Of a DNA stretch of 64,000 bases, positions 31,294 through 42,737 are shown one piece after another. Each line of letters starts with the position of its first letter. The first letter of the stretch is position 1. The position numbers and the translations under genes were made by a program. This stretch comes from [Phialemoniopsis] sp. UDSM-2020 (taxonomy: Eukaryota; Ascomycota; Sordariomycetes; Thyridiales; Thyridiaceae), in NCBI GenBank assembly GCA_018873225.1, contig JAEILZ010000006.1, positions 3,720,001-3,784,000 of the forward strand. The letters run 5' to 3'. The notes beneath the pieces were generated by a model. That model did not search any database and was not told the origin of the DNA. It saw only the letters and a program-made list of their open reading frames with translations.

Positions 31294-32124
31294 ATGCAAG
31301 CCTCTCCGAGCCCCTCCGAGCCACCACCTATTGTCCCATGGGAGACCGATGCCCAGAATGAACTACGCGATATCGCCGAGAGCATGATGAAGTCCGGTCA
31401 TCATTGGTGGGGCTTTGTCATTTACCGCTGCACGTATGACAATGATGAAGCCTGGGGTGCTTATATAAACAGATTGAAGGAGGTGACCGACAGGTCCCTG
31501 GACTGTGTTGGTAGACTGGAACGACTGAAACCCCATTTGCGATGGACTGTCATGGATGACGCTTCTGTTTACGATGGAGCATCTAAAGATGATATCTGCC
31601 AGCATTTTCGAAAGTGGGTAGAGGACCGGACAAGTGATCGGGATGGAGCCGGCGCCGACAGCGCTACCCTTCTTGATTACTCGCCTCGTTATTGTTTCTG
31701 CATATGCGTCGACAAGGAGGGTCTCCAATCAATTATAGAGTGAGATGATCTCTTGAATCCATCTCGCATCGTGAGAAGTTTTTCACGCGGCTGGGTAGTT
31801 TTACTCGACGCAAAAGTCTGGGTGGATCCATATGCGAACAGGGTCTCGGACATCAGTGACGACGAACTAGCGGATTTGATGGAAGATGGGCTCACTTTGG
31901 AAACCCTGCATCCTGAAATTGACTTCAGAGACTGCCAAGAATTTGGGGACGAGGGCTGGATGTATATGCGGGCTGATGGTATGCTCGGGCTTTATCGGGA
32001 TCTGGCCCAAAGAATGGGGGGGGGAGCTACGGCTTTCCACTTGGAAGCTTTGGTGATTATTACCGGGCGAGGTAGGGGTTTCCACCCGCCGATAAATCTT
32101 GGGTTTGACTCACTGTCTCAATGA
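31294..32124 (+). pseudogene. hypothetical fungal protein gene interrupted by an in-frame TGA
   Basis: ATG 31294 starts MQASPSPSEPPPIVPWETDA, then GFVIYRCTYDNDEAWGAYIN, a segment I associate with a widespread uncharacterised ascomycete protein family. The frame stops at TGA 31741-31743. Reading on in exactly the same frame gives an equally protein-like continuation (FSRGWVVLLDAKVWVDPYAN ... HLEALVIITGRGRGFHPP) to 32124. No GT..AG pair removes the stop with a plausible intron length. The simplest reading is a nonsense mutation in a formerly intact gene of about 276 codons. The alternatives are stop-codon readthrough or a sequence error. No function is known. Confidence 0.6.
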
Positions 32125-32261
32125 GAATCACATATTTGTGGCCCAATTTAGTACATGTGACATCTTTTGGCCGTTTATTTGCATGAAGCGGTATCTTTCA
32201 GCCTTCCCTCTGACACAGCACCGATCTGCAACCAATGAGCCGGCCAGGCACCATTATGCCA

Positions 32262-33552
32262 TTACAATTTTGAAGATCGCATCTCAGAGCCCCACTGCTC
32301 AAGCACATCATTGATGGTTGCTACAGCATCAGTGGCCATCCCATAGCCAGCCTGGTATCCCGTGCCTCCGGCTCCGTAATTGTGAACGATGGTTCTCGCC
32401 TGGTCGCTTATCCGGGCATCAGTGCGCTCAACCCTGGCACCTCCTTCCCGAGACGGCCTCAAGCCGGAGAATGCTGCTAGGACCTCAAACCTGTCGGCAG
32501 ACAGCTCGGAGCTCAAAGCTGTCGTACGCTCGATGATGGACTTCTCCTCGTGGGAGTATGTCGAACTGTCCCTGGTGGGGGTTAGCACCTTCCGGCTTTC
32601 CAAAGAACAACACATGACTAACCCGTTGCCCTTTTGCATGTATCCACCGAGGATGACATTGCCATTCGACTCGGGACGCGGAATGACGTAGGTCTCGTAG
32701 TCACGCCCATGCCTCATGACGTTTGTCCGCACGTGAGGCGCGCGTGCGAGCAGGGTCTGGCCTCTAGTTGGGTAGCTCTTGGCGTCCTGGACGCCATCAA
32801 GTGTTTTTGCCGCATTGCCAATACAGTTGAACACAATTCTGGTCTGGGGATTTGAGAAGGGCTCATGGATGTTCGTGAGCTTCTGGCGAACGAATCGTAT
32901 GCCATATTGCTGTTGCAGTCGTTTGTACAAATATTGGAGGTGATTGGGCGCATTCACGGTGAGCGTAGTGAATGACACCCCGAACTTTGTGCCATCAGGT
33001 AACTGATCCTTGGGAACAACTTTGAACTGTAACGCAGTAAGTTTCACGTTGTGAGTCTTAGCATGGAAAGAGTCTCACATCTTCGAGATACTCGGCCATG
33101 TCCTTGATCTTCTCATGCGGGACCTCATCGTCCCAGTACTCCAGAGATGGGGTGCGGCGAACAAACGTCTCGGAAGGATTCAGAGAGGCAAGTTTCGTAA
33201 GGTGAGCATAGCCCAACTTGTCCCATCGTAAAGCATTCTCGTCACGGCCGGATATGGCCGAGAAGTTACAACCAGCGCTTTGGATGTGTTAGCATAGAGT
33301 TCATTGTTTCCCCATGTACGGCGTATTGGGATCTTACGCAGGTGAAGTGTACGATGGCGATGTGTCACCTGGATGGTGCTCGGCTATCACCGTCACACAA
33401 TCTCCAAACCCACGCTCGGCGAGTACAAGGGCAACATCCAGGCCAATGATACCGGCACTGGGAATGTCAGTTTGGACAAGTCAACGAATTGACCCAGAGT
33501 TGACTTACCCTACGATGACGATGCTCTCCCTAGATCTTGATTGGCGTGCCAT
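32262..33552 (-). CDS. D-amino-acid oxidase family flavoprotein, peroxisomal
   Basis: Five exons: 33509-33552, 33338-33457, 33079-33277, 32623-33026 and 32262-32571. They give 358 aa, the usual length of the family. The FAD motif GAGIIG at residues 15-20 is followed by LDVALVLAERGFGD. TSPSYTSPAAGCNFSA is the conserved substrate/FAD loop and GRDYETYVIPRP the strand of the active site. IVHNYGAGGTGYQAGYG is the D-amino-acid oxidase signature. The protein ends in SKL, the canonical PTS1, as expected for peroxisomal D-amino-acid or D-aspartate oxidases that make H2O2. Which of the two it is cannot be decided here. It is divergent from a threonine aldolase gene. Confidence 0.93.
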
Positions 33553-34263
33553 GATCTTAATAAAACCAGTCGAGCAAGGATTGCGGACTTGATAGCTGCC
33601 GTAAGCAGTGCAACTTGGGCCCGACCTAGTACTATGTTCGCCGCCACTGGGTGAAGCTTCAAATTTGATGTCGTTGCACCAGCCTCATGAAGCGTCCTTG
33701 TGTAAGTTCGCCGCGGGAAAGTGGAACGCCATCAGACGCAGGCTGCAAAAGTCCGGCCCCACTCCGACCTCGGCCGGTAGCTAGATACTCATAGAGGGCC
33801 GGGTCCCTTAGTTGCAGTAATGACTGCGGAGACATTTCGCGTGATTTGCACTGATTCAAACTACTTAGCTAGTAATAATCGAATGACCATGTTATCACCA
33901 CGTAATGAAGGTCTTCTGCTGGCGGCTTATCGCTCAGAGCCAGATTAGGGTGGATACCGGAACACCAGCAGAAGTGGGCACGGAGGATGTGTCTGTACCA
34001 CCGTGAAAGGTGGGGGAGCGGCGAAAGGGTGCTCAAACTCCGGGAGTGGCTGTGAGCCGTGGGGAATAGACAGCTTGAGAACGACGGAATCAAAGCTCGA
34101 GATAGGATATGAGCACGCTTAACTATAACAAGTTGTTGCCCTTGTCGTGCTCCAGAATCATACTACATCCAGAGGCAGTCTAACACTTATCAGACCACAA
34201 GTCGCATGTTCTCTGACACCGTATGTCCCTCGAGGCTCAGCTAAACATCAAGGACAAATCAAA
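33553..34263. other. divergent promoter between D-amino-acid oxidase and threonine aldolase
   Basis: 711 bp. A small inverted repeat, CCACC-GTGAAA-GGTGG, lies near 33998-34013. No gene is recognised. Confidence 0.45.
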
Positions 34264-35559
34264 ATGCCTAGCGTAATCGAGGCTGTTCAGACTCCCGAGT
34301 CCATCTTCACCCCCAAGGTGCAAGCTAAGCTCGCCGCTAATGCGGAAAAGGCCTCACGGGACTTTCGCTCTGATGTGGTCACGGTCCCGACCGAGGACAT
34401 GATGAAGGTATTTCACCATCTGTGTTTATTTCCTATCACACTTGCCTTGGCTAATGGTAATTTAGGCCATCTTAGATGCGTCCGTTAGCGACGATATCTA
34501 CGATGAAGAGGGTGACGCATCAGTCAAGGCTCTCGAGCAAAGACTGGTCGAGCTCACGGGCATGGAGGCCGCGCTGTGGGCCGTGTCAGGCACGCAGGGC
34601 AACCAGATCTGCCTTCGCACACACCTGACCCAGCCTCCCCACAGCGTGCTCCTCGACCACCGTGCCCATGTCCACTGTTGGGAGTCAGGCGCGCTTCCAG
34701 TCATCTCTCAGGCCTGTGTCACGACTGTGCATGCGAAGAATGGGGTACATTTGACATTAGAAGATGTCAAGCCTAATATCATTGCTGATGGAAACAGTAA
34801 GTACTGCTCATTATATGCCTTACAGTGACGACAGAATGCTAATGTAAGTTGACAGTTCACTTTCCTCCAACCCGCGTAGTGGCTCTCGAGAACACACTGT
34901 TTGGAACCATCCTGCCCCTTGCCGACGCACAAGCCATCTCCAAGCACGTCCGGGCGATACCTGTGCCGGAAGGACAGAAGCCTGTTGCCATGCACCTCGA
35001 TGCTGCACGGCTTTTTGACGGCGTTGCCGGTGAAGGTGTCGATCTGAAGGAGTACGCGGCTTGCTTCGACAGCATGTCGATCTGCCTAGCCAAGGGCATC
35101 GGCGCCCCAATGGGAAGCGTGATCCTCGGAAGCAAGGCTTTCATTGAACGCGCCAAGTGGTTCCGCAAGATGCTTGGTGGTGGTACCAGGCAACCAGGTA
35201 TGATGGCCGCTGCCGCCCTCACTGCGCTGGAGTACAGTATCCCGCGCCTCCCAGCCGTCCACAAGATGACTCGTGCCGCGGCGTCGGAGATCGAAGCACT
35301 CGGCTACAAGTTTGCTCTCCCAGTGCAGACCAATATGATTCTTCTGGATCTCGCAGCAGTTGACATCCCGCCGGCGGCCTTTGTCGAATATTGCGCACGG
35401 GAGAGGATTGCGGCTTTCCCGATGGCAAGGCTCGTCTTCCATCACCAAACTTCAGAAGCTGCTGTGAAGAGCTTAGTGAAAGCGCTCGCCAAACTGATGG
35501 AGGACAAGAAGAATGGCGTAGTTTTGGAGGACAAGAAGGTGGGCGGAGGATACAGCTGA
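34264..35559 (+). CDS. L-threonine aldolase family PLP enzyme
   Basis: Exons are 34264-34407, 34466-34796 and 34856-35559, giving 392 aa. FRSDVVTVPTEDMMKAILDA is the typical N-terminal motif, followed by DDIYDEEGDASVKALEQRL and ALWAVSGTQGNQICLRTH. ALENTLFGTILPL and MHLDAARLFDGVAGEGV precede the PLP-binding lysine in SICLAKGIGAPMGSVILGS. The family cleaves threonine, allo-threonine or other beta-hydroxy amino acids to glycine plus an aldehyde. The C-terminus carries a charged tail without a targeting signal, so it is probably cytosolic. The divergent partner is a peroxisomal D-amino-acid oxidase. A D-specific or broader substrate range is possible. Confidence 0.92.
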
Positions 35560-35734
35560 GAATAATCATATAGATAAATAACATGAAATACAACAAGACT
35601 TCTGACGTCAATACACTCCGTGGTTGGCTTGGTCAAATCACTTCATCTGTCGTTACATGGCTGTGCCTATCTTAACCCCACGAGTACATGAAAATCGTAA
35701 ATGGGCCGTCAACCCAAAGCGAGATGGAATAATT

Positions 35735-38131
35735 CTAGAATGGCAACCAGGAATAATCGGTCGCAAGCGAGTCTGAAAGAAAATTTGCAAAGGCAGGCTG
35801 ATCAAAGCCGTCATTCCAGAGCATATCTGTACCCTGCATATCGAAATCTCTCGCCTCGTGTACTGAATCTATCTCAGTCTCATCCTCCTGAACCGGGTGG
35901 ACAATCGTTGTTGTGACTTGTAGAGTAGCACTCGACACGCTCTCTCCGGGGCTCGGGCCGTTGATGAAGTCGTGGTTGGCATGTGATGCCACTGTGGCTT
36001 GTGGAGAGAGGAGCTGCCATACCACTTCGGGAGGGAACCGAACAGTGGCTCGGTCAGCATTGGGGCCCTCATCTCTCTCCACTATCGACTGGAGTGTTCT
36101 CAAGGTTTGGTACTAAGCGAATCGGTCAGCTATGCTATAAATTGAAAGTACGATCAACCACTCACCATTTGCGATATATGAGGCCAGCATTTTGCGATCC
36201 GGCCTAACGCCCGTTCGCACGTCTGAAAGTCCCGCCTCGCTCTTCTCGAGACAGCATTGTCTCTGACCCACTGGAACAACCAGGGGATGGTGGCAGTCGC
36301 AGCAATGATCTGGCCCATGAGAGGATCTGAGATGTCGAACTGGAGGTCTTCGCATATCTGAAGGAAACGAGCAACCCAGGCAGAGTGGAACAAGGCCCTG
36401 TCAAGGGTTTCTTGCAAGAAAGATCGCGATTGTGAGGGCCCTTGAGAGTTCCGGAGAGCCACCAGGAAGATGAAAGGGTTGTTCAGAACAGCTTGTGAGG
36501 CGTGGTAGCATACCTGCATAAGCAACCAAGGAGCCCAGTACTCGCGGTTGCCAGACAGCTCGGATGGCTGTCGATGGTGAATGCCAACCTTCCGGAAAAG
36601 GTGTTGATATGAGAGCCTGGATTCGGCTTCGTACATTTTCAAGGTGAGCTGGTTGTGTGATGTTATCGCGGAGCCTTCGTGCTTGCCACTGCGGATGCTT
36701 TCCATAAAGGCTACTATCTCGCCCCATATTTGTATCCTTTGTAAACAGTACGCGTTGATGCCATAATCTCGTCCATTGACCTCGTTACTGTCGAAGAGGT
36801 CAGGGTGGGATCGGACACCCGCGATGGCAGGCAGCGGTGAAGGTCGCGCTGGGCTCGGCGGGTAGTCCACACTTTCCACTGGAGTGGCTGGCCCAGAGGA
36901 GAAGACTGTTTCAAGAGTCGAGATGCTCCAGTAACATCGAGATATGAGTTCATCGCTGTAGCTCTGTGTTTGACCAGACTGCAATTGGGTAGCGCGAACG
37001 CGTTGTAGTTGAGACGCGACGCCGATCGTCATGCAGGCTCTAACTCTCAACCCATCTTTAGAAAAGAATGTCAGCAACTTCAGAAGCAAAGAGAGGCGTG
37101 CAACTTGAGAGCTTACCTTTGATCTCACATAGTGCCAGAAGGCAGAGAGCCTGTAGCACTTCCAGCTTCTCCACTCCATCAAGAGCAAGTCTCATGACAA
37201 GTTTCCGTGAGGAGGCCGTGTAGAATTCCCACGCTTCTCTTTCTCGATCTTTATAGAACGGGTGACTGGCGAACCGCAGGGTAATCCCTAGAAACGCCCA
37301 TCGCAGAAATGAAGGAAAGGATTGCAGATTGTCACGGAGATATCGCACAGTGAACAGCGGCAAGGGTTGGAAGTAGAGGCGTTGTCCGTAGACGTCAACA
37401 AAGTAGTGCAGCAACTCCGGTGGAGGGTCTGGGTTTGCGGGCGACCTAGACATCGCAAAGTTATTACAGACTCCCCATAAGGCGATGGTAGCTACTACTT
37501 ACCAACTTGACTCATATGATCTATTATTATTATTATTATGGTGTCGTGGTAGCGTACTTGCGGCGTGGACTGGGCCTGGTTGCTGGTTTTGCTCAACTCC
37601 GAGGACGTTATGATTAGGCTCAAACTGTAGCAATTGTGGCGAGTGACGAGTCCGTATAGAGCTGTTAATCGAGCACAGAGGCATAAGTTACATGGAGTGT
37701 AGACAGTTAACATGACATCGACTTACTCGGGCGTGGTCTCTGGCCTTTGTCTATTGGAACTTCGGACCATGGATTCAGTAGATCTTATCGTCCGGCCTTA
37801 TTGTCAACAATCGGCCCACGCCACGGGAACGCGATCCTACAACTCTACGAAACTTACGAATTAGATACACCAATGCTGCTTGCCATTCCACGATTACGCC
37901 CGCGTAGGCGATACTCGCACTCTTGGCCGAGCCGCTGGCAGAAGGAGCACACAGGCTTCTCCCCGGGACATTTGGCCTTCTTCTGGCTGTTGAAACCAAT
38001 CAGCAGGAGCAAATCATCGATGGGAGACGCGTCTTTCCGTCCTCTTCCTTGACTTACCGGCATCGCTCGCATGCCTGACGCAAGCGGGGTTCCAAATGAG
38101 CCCCGGATCTTCTCATCTCCACTGACGGCAT
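35735..38131 (-). CDS. Zn2Cys6 transcription factor
   Basis: Seven exons: 38058-38131, 37858-37986, 37727-37783, 37503-37661, 37117-37445, 36166-37055 and 35735-36112. They give 671 aa. The first intron splits the zinc cluster after the second cysteine. The six cysteines are 21, 24, 31, 38, 41 and 48 (ACERCRQKKAKC..PVCSFCQRLGQEC). A short Asn run (HHNNNNNRS) comes from an (AAT)n stretch at 37525-37540. A large helical regulator body follows (RYLRDNLQSFPSFLRWAFLG, SPARPSPLPAI). It is divergent from a carboxylesterase gene, its likeliest target. Confidence 0.87.
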
Positions 38132-38298
38132 GGAGAGAGTTGCGTGAGGAGGAGGTTCAACATTTCCGGGGAGGGGAAGCCGGAGAAGTTTTATGGGACC
38201 GGAGTCGAGGAGATGTGATTGTGGGCACGGTGGTTAGCCAGACCACCCTGCCAAATTCCGGGCGGGGTTGTTCATTTCAATTGGTTGACTGGTGTCAG

Positions 38299-38328
38299 TT
38301 AGTCGGTCGGTTAGTTGGTCGGTTAGTC
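38299..38328 (+). repeat. 12-bp tandem repeat TTAGTYGGTCGG, 2.5 copies
   Basis: TTAGTCGGTCGG (38299-38310), TTAGTTGGTCGG (38311-38322) and TTAGTC (38323-38328). It places five CGG-like half-sites in direct orientation in a promoter. Confidence 0.7.
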
Positions 38329-38796
38329 CAAGTCTCTCACTAATACCCAATCGCTCCTCGCTAACTCGAGCTCGGGCTACGCTATCTTATCCCTGCTATC
38401 TCTCCCTAGAACTGCCCCGCGAATGACCTTGGTATCTCTGACGTAAATCAGGTCGACTCAACTGTGGAGGAGTGGATATGTATGTTTGCTTTGCCGCGGG
38501 CAGGTCCCGCCGCGTGGACCCCGATCAATTGATAGGATCAAAGTGCCAGCGGGGACGGATGATGTCCACGGCGAGGGCAGCTACCAGTCCAGCGCCAAAA
38601 GCGACGATCGATGGACTTTGGTGCGAGCGTTCTTCTGGTGTCCCTCGCTTCATAATTGGGGAGAAGCAAACAACATCATTCACATCAGGGACATAGATAT
38701 CCGTGAGCTCTGATAGATGTTCTTAATCAGGCAGATTCGGAGGATCGAGTTGAACGAAAAGTCTAGATCGAAGGCAGGAAGTCCCAGAACTTCCGA

Positions 38797-38807
38797 TAAC
38801 CCCTGAT
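38797..38807. promoter_or_regulatory. TAACCCCTGAT element, copy 2
   Basis: Identical to the elements at 31048 and 43306. It sits 10 bp upstream of the carboxylesterase start, so it is probably in the 5' UTR or at the transcription start. Confidence 0.4.
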
Positions 38808-38816
38808 CCCTCCCAA

Positions 38817-40759
38817 ATGGCAAATCCAACGGCAAAGCCGCCTAGAGCGGGCAACAATACACCGAAGAGTAGTAGCTCAAGCTGGGTGAGACTCGCCGCC
38901 GTCCCTGTGATCCTGGGTCTCTTTCTCGCCTACGTACCTGGTGTGCGGGAAAGCATCGGTCTCTCCAAAGCGCCACACCCATCAGTCACCATCAGACAGG
39001 GGACCATTCTCGGCCGCATGGTAGACGATGGAACCTTTCCAGAGCCCCTTGAGGGCTTCATGGGCATCCCATACGCACTTCCTCCAGTAGACAACCTGAG
39101 ATTCCGGCCTGCTGTACCTGTGCCTTCGAGCAATGGCACCTTCGAGGCGTTTTACCTGGGACCAAGGTCAGTTCGCCATGATCAATGCAGCAAGGAAGAA
39201 TTCTATGTGACTGACAAGCCATGAGACAGATGTCCAGGAAAGCAACTGGTACCATTCCTCGACGACGACGGCCTAGGCCCCGATACGGAGTCAGAAGACT
39301 GCTTGACCATCAATATCTGGCGGCCAAAGGGCCACTCGCCTGAGAAGGGTGCGCTTCCCGTCGCGGTGCTCATTCCAGGTGGCGCATTCAACCGTGGAGC
39401 GGCCCGGATGCACAATACCCACAGCATGCTGTCACACTCGCCCGAGCCTTGGATCGGCGTCTCCATGCAGTACCGCATTGGTGTCTTTGGCGGGTTAAAC
39501 ACCGAGTTGACTGCCAAGGAGGGTCTTCTGAACCTTGGTCTACGGGACATGTACGCTGCTCTGGAGTGGGTGCAAGAAAACATCGCCGCATTTGGTGGCA
39601 ACCCTGACGATGTGACGATCATGGGACTAAGTGCGGCAGCACATGGAGTAAGTTATCTTCCAGTGCAAGTATCCTGATAGCAGAGGGTCTTGGCTGACAC
39701 TTCTTTATACAGATTGGCCACCTGGTTATGGACGTCAATCAGCCAAAACGCCTCTTCCACAAGGCTATCATGGACAGTGGCGCTCACACTGCACGAGCCA
39801 TGCACTTGCCCTCAGCCAAGCTGAACCAACAGCATTTCCGCGAGTTTCTGGATCTGACCCCTTGTGCTCACTTCACCGACCTACAAGATCCGGAGATTCT
39901 GGCATGTCTGCGCGGCCTGCCCTCTGACACGGTGGACCTGGCTGGCAAGGAGGTGTTTGATAGGTCGGATCCGTCCGTCCGCTGGGCATGGCAACCAGTC
40001 CTCGATGGCAAAGTCATCTCTCGCCGTCCGTTAGATGCCTGGAAGTCTGGGAAGTGGCAAAAGGTGCCCATCCTGACCGGTTCGGCGCACAACGAGGGCT
40101 CCTTCTACGTCCCTAGGTCCGCAAGCCGGCCATCTGACTTCACGGATTTCTTCAGCACACTTCTGCCACACCTATCAGAGGCAGAGATCCACGAGCTAGA
40201 GGAGTTGTATCCCGACCCTGAAAAGTATGCGGATTCTCCATACGTCGACACGAGCGGCAACAAGGATATTGGTTCACAGTACAGGCGCTTGGAAGCCGCC
40301 TATGGGCACTATGCTTACACCTGTCCCGTACGCCAAAGTGCCATATGGGGTACATCGCACGCCAAGTCGGATCCCCCGGTCTTCCTGTATCACTGGGCAC
40401 TCAACAAGACTGCGCTGTTTGGTGCGAATCACGGCGATCAGATGCGATACCAGACCTACAACAGAGAAGTGAGGGAGATCTCCCCTGCTCAAGATGAGGT
40501 TTCTGGCAAGTTTCACGCGTATTGTGTCAGTTTCATTACCAAAGGGGATCCGAACGCCGTCAAGAGCGGCAAGTTTGCAGACAGGCCCGAGTGGACACCA
40601 TTTGTAGGCGGGAAAGGCTTGACTATGCTGCTTGGCGAGGGCAATGATGAGAGAGCAGGAGGATCTAGCACTGGCGTTGCTGCAGCCCTGCAAGATTACA
40701 AGTGGGGTGAGAAGGAGTGCAACTTTTGGTGGAGGATGTCTGCCAAATGGGAGGAATGA
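38817..40759 (+). CDS. type B carboxylesterase with N-terminal membrane anchor
   Basis: Exons are 38817-39166, 39230-39647 and 39713-40759, giving 604 aa. An N-terminal basic, Ser-rich tail and the hydrophobic segment LAAVPVILGLFLAYVPGV suggest a type II signal anchor. Family motifs: GFMGIPYALPPVDNLRFRP, SEDCLTINIWRP (EDCL signature), IPGGAFNRG (oxyanion hole) and NIAAFGGNPDDVTIMG. The nucleophile elbow reads GLSAAAHG instead of the usual GESAG; the serine is kept. The acidic residue is probably in the AHNEGSFY region and the His in GANHGDQMRY. It hydrolyses carboxylic esters; the substrate is unknown. Divergent from a Zn2Cys6 regulator. Confidence 0.9.
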
Positions 40760-41096
40760 TTGAGTTGTAAAGAAGAAATGAGTAGCTAGCAGAATAGACA
40801 AACTGGCTAGTACTTTCCAACCCGGAAGTCATGGAATGAAAAGCAAGCAATCATAAGCAAATGGGCCTCAAGGCAATGTGGCTGAATCATGGAATTATTC
40901 TGCTGAACAGCTTGGTAAACTAGCTATCGATGCAAAAGAAGGCATACATAAACACAGCAATTGGCCAGACATGCCAGACATATCTCAGTAAGCACTTGGT
41001 GCTGCCGGAGTACAAGGACATGGGAGCCTCCATTGTGCCTGATCTAGACTTTCGAACCCCGTCTCCCAACGATCCAGTCGTAATGCGTTACTCAAC
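40760..41096. other. intergenic region between convergent genes, 337 bp
   Basis: 3' ends of the carboxylesterase and the MFS transporter. No other feature was seen. Confidence 0.5.
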
Positions 41097-42737
41097 TCAG
41101 TATGAGTACCGGAAACTCGGGTTCTCAAAGTCGGTCAAATCCTGAATTGCGTGTTGCTGATCGAAACCCGACGTCGTAGTCTGGGCGTCACGGAGCTTGT
41201 TCCGACGAATCAACAGCATACGCAACATGATAGCGATGACGGTCTGGCCAGCAATGCATGCAATAATCAACTTGCAGCCAGTCTGGTAGATCGGAGCCTC
41301 GGAGCCCAGGAAAGCATGCGGCCCGATGATGTTTCCGATGCAGTAGGCTAGGAAGACAAAGGCTGTTGCGGTCGTACGCTTAGTGTAACCACCGACGTTG
41401 GAGGCAGGCATTTGCAACGCTACGATAAGCGAACCGATGAAAGAGGCACACTGAATGATAGTTAGCAAATAAATCATTGAATTGTCAGAATCAAGACTTA
41501 CTAGGTAGTATCCAGTAAGAAGCCCGCCCTTGTTCTTGCGGTCGAGCTTCCAAAACAAGCATGCAGCGACCAGAGTAGGCCACAGCCACACAATCATGAC
41601 GATCGTGCGCATGTTCTTGACCTTGCTCGCAAAGTATGGACCAGTGAACATGAAGAGGGCGGTGCAAGCACCGTATGGAATGCCATATACCGTAGTCATG
41701 AGGGCATCGTTGGTGAAGCCCTTGACAATGAGCTTGGAGAAGTTGGCAATGCCTCCGTTGATGGTTTCGTTGAGCAGAACGTAGAAGAATAGGAGCCAGA
41801 TCTGAGCGTCACATAAAGCTTCCTTGATTTGGGCGGGCTTGATCTTGCGGCTGTAGATGCCGGTGTTGTTGGCGGCGCTTCGGGCAACGAGCATCGCACG
41901 CTGCTCGACCGAGTAGCGTTTCGCAGAGAGGATGTTGTCGGGCAGGAAGAAGTAGAGGACAACACCCCAGCAGACTGTCAGACCGCCACAGAGGATGTAG
42001 ATAATTCGCCAGACATCCCAACCTTTAGCCTGGCCTACTGCGTAGAAGAGAACGCCGCCAAACATGCTCCCAAATCCGTTGAAGCAGTAGAACAAACCCG
42101 CTCGAGCCGGTTGTTCCGCACGTGTGTACCACTGCGAGACAACCAGCATGAATGCAGGGGTGATGACGGCCTCAAACAGTCCAAGCAGGAAGCGACAAAC
42201 GGCCAGGCCTGCAAAATTTGAAGCGGCGGCGGTGCACAGGAGGACCGTTCCCCAGCAGAGAACGCAGGCGGAAACGACTTTGCCAGTCGGGTAATGCTGC
42301 GCGAGGTAGGACATTGGCCACTCAAAAGCCAGATAGGCAAAGTAGAAGATAGATGCCATCCAGCTGTATTGGTCGCTTGTCATGTGCGTTGTCGTGAAGA
42401 GGTCAAAGACGGCCGAATAGCCGAGCGCCTGCTTGTCGACATACTGGAGGAGGTAGGTGCCGCAGAGAAGAGGCATCAACGTCCAATCGACCGTACGACG
42501 AAGCTTCTTGAGGGCGGCTTCATCGGACAAGAGCTCGGCAAGGCGGGAGTGTGGGATGCCATGTTCCTGGAGGAAAACTTCGGCCTCGTCGATCTCGATA
42601 ATCCCTGGCTTGAGATCTGCCTCAACGTCGGCGTTCTCATCGGGCTGCTGCTTCGTTGGCTTGATCTCGATGTCTCCGCGGTTGTCCGGCCGGGCCTGAG
42701 CATGAAGCTGGTCAGATACTTGATGAAGGTCGGCCAT
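41097..42737 (-). CDS. MFS transporter, allantoate permease (anion:cation symporter) family
   Basis: Exons are 41502-42737 and 41097-41450, giving 529 aa. The intron 41451-41501 is 51 nt (GTAAGT..GCTAAC..CAG) and has no stop, so an unspliced reading is also open. Family marks: AALKKLRRTVDWTLMPLLCG, YVDKQALGYSAVFDLF, FYFAYLAFEWPMSYLAQHYP, RFLLGLFEAVITPAFML and SQWYTRAEQPARAGLFY. These match Dal5-like permeases for allantoate, ureidosuccinate and related organic anions. A long acidic N-terminus precedes the membrane part. Neighbours give no clear substrate. Confidence 0.92.
   Translation of the reverse strand: MADLHQVSDQLHAQARPDNRGDIEIKPTKQQPDENADVEADLKPGIIEIDEAEVFLQEHGIPHSRLAELLSDEAALKKLRRTVDWTLMPLLCGTYLLQYVDKQALGYSAVFDLFTTTHMTSDQYSWMASIFYFAYLAFEWPMSYLAQHYPTGKVVSACVLCWGTVLLCTAAASNFAGLAVCRFLLGLFEAVITPAFMLVVSQWYTRAEQPARAGLFYCFNGFGSMFGGVLFYAVGQAKGWDVWRIIYILCGGLTVCWGVVLYFFLPDNILSAKRYSVEQRAMLVARSAANNTGIYSRKIKPAQIKEALCDAQIWLLFFYVLLNETINGGIANFSKLIVKGFTNDALMTTVYGIPYGACTALFMFTGPYFASKVKNMRTIVMIVWLWPTLVAACLFWKLDRKNKGGLLTGYYLVSLDSDNSMIYLLTIIQCASFIGSLIVALQMPASNVGGYTKRTTATAFVFLAYCIGNIIGPHAFLGSEAPIYQTGCKLIIACIAGQTVIAIMLRMLLIRRNKLRDAQTTTSGFDQQHAIQDLTDFENPSFRYSY

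Larger units (their letters stand above)
38132..38816. other. divergent promoter between regulator and carboxylesterase
   Basis: 685 bp. It contains a 12-bp tandem repeat with CGG triplets at 38299-38328 and the shared 11-mer TAACCCCTGAT at 38797, only 10 bp before the carboxylesterase ATG. Confidence 0.5.

Noticed and set aside
37525..37541. (AAT/ATT)n microsatellite
   Set aside because: It lies within an exon of the regulator, where it encodes a short Asn run, so it is noted in that gene rather than as a separate element.
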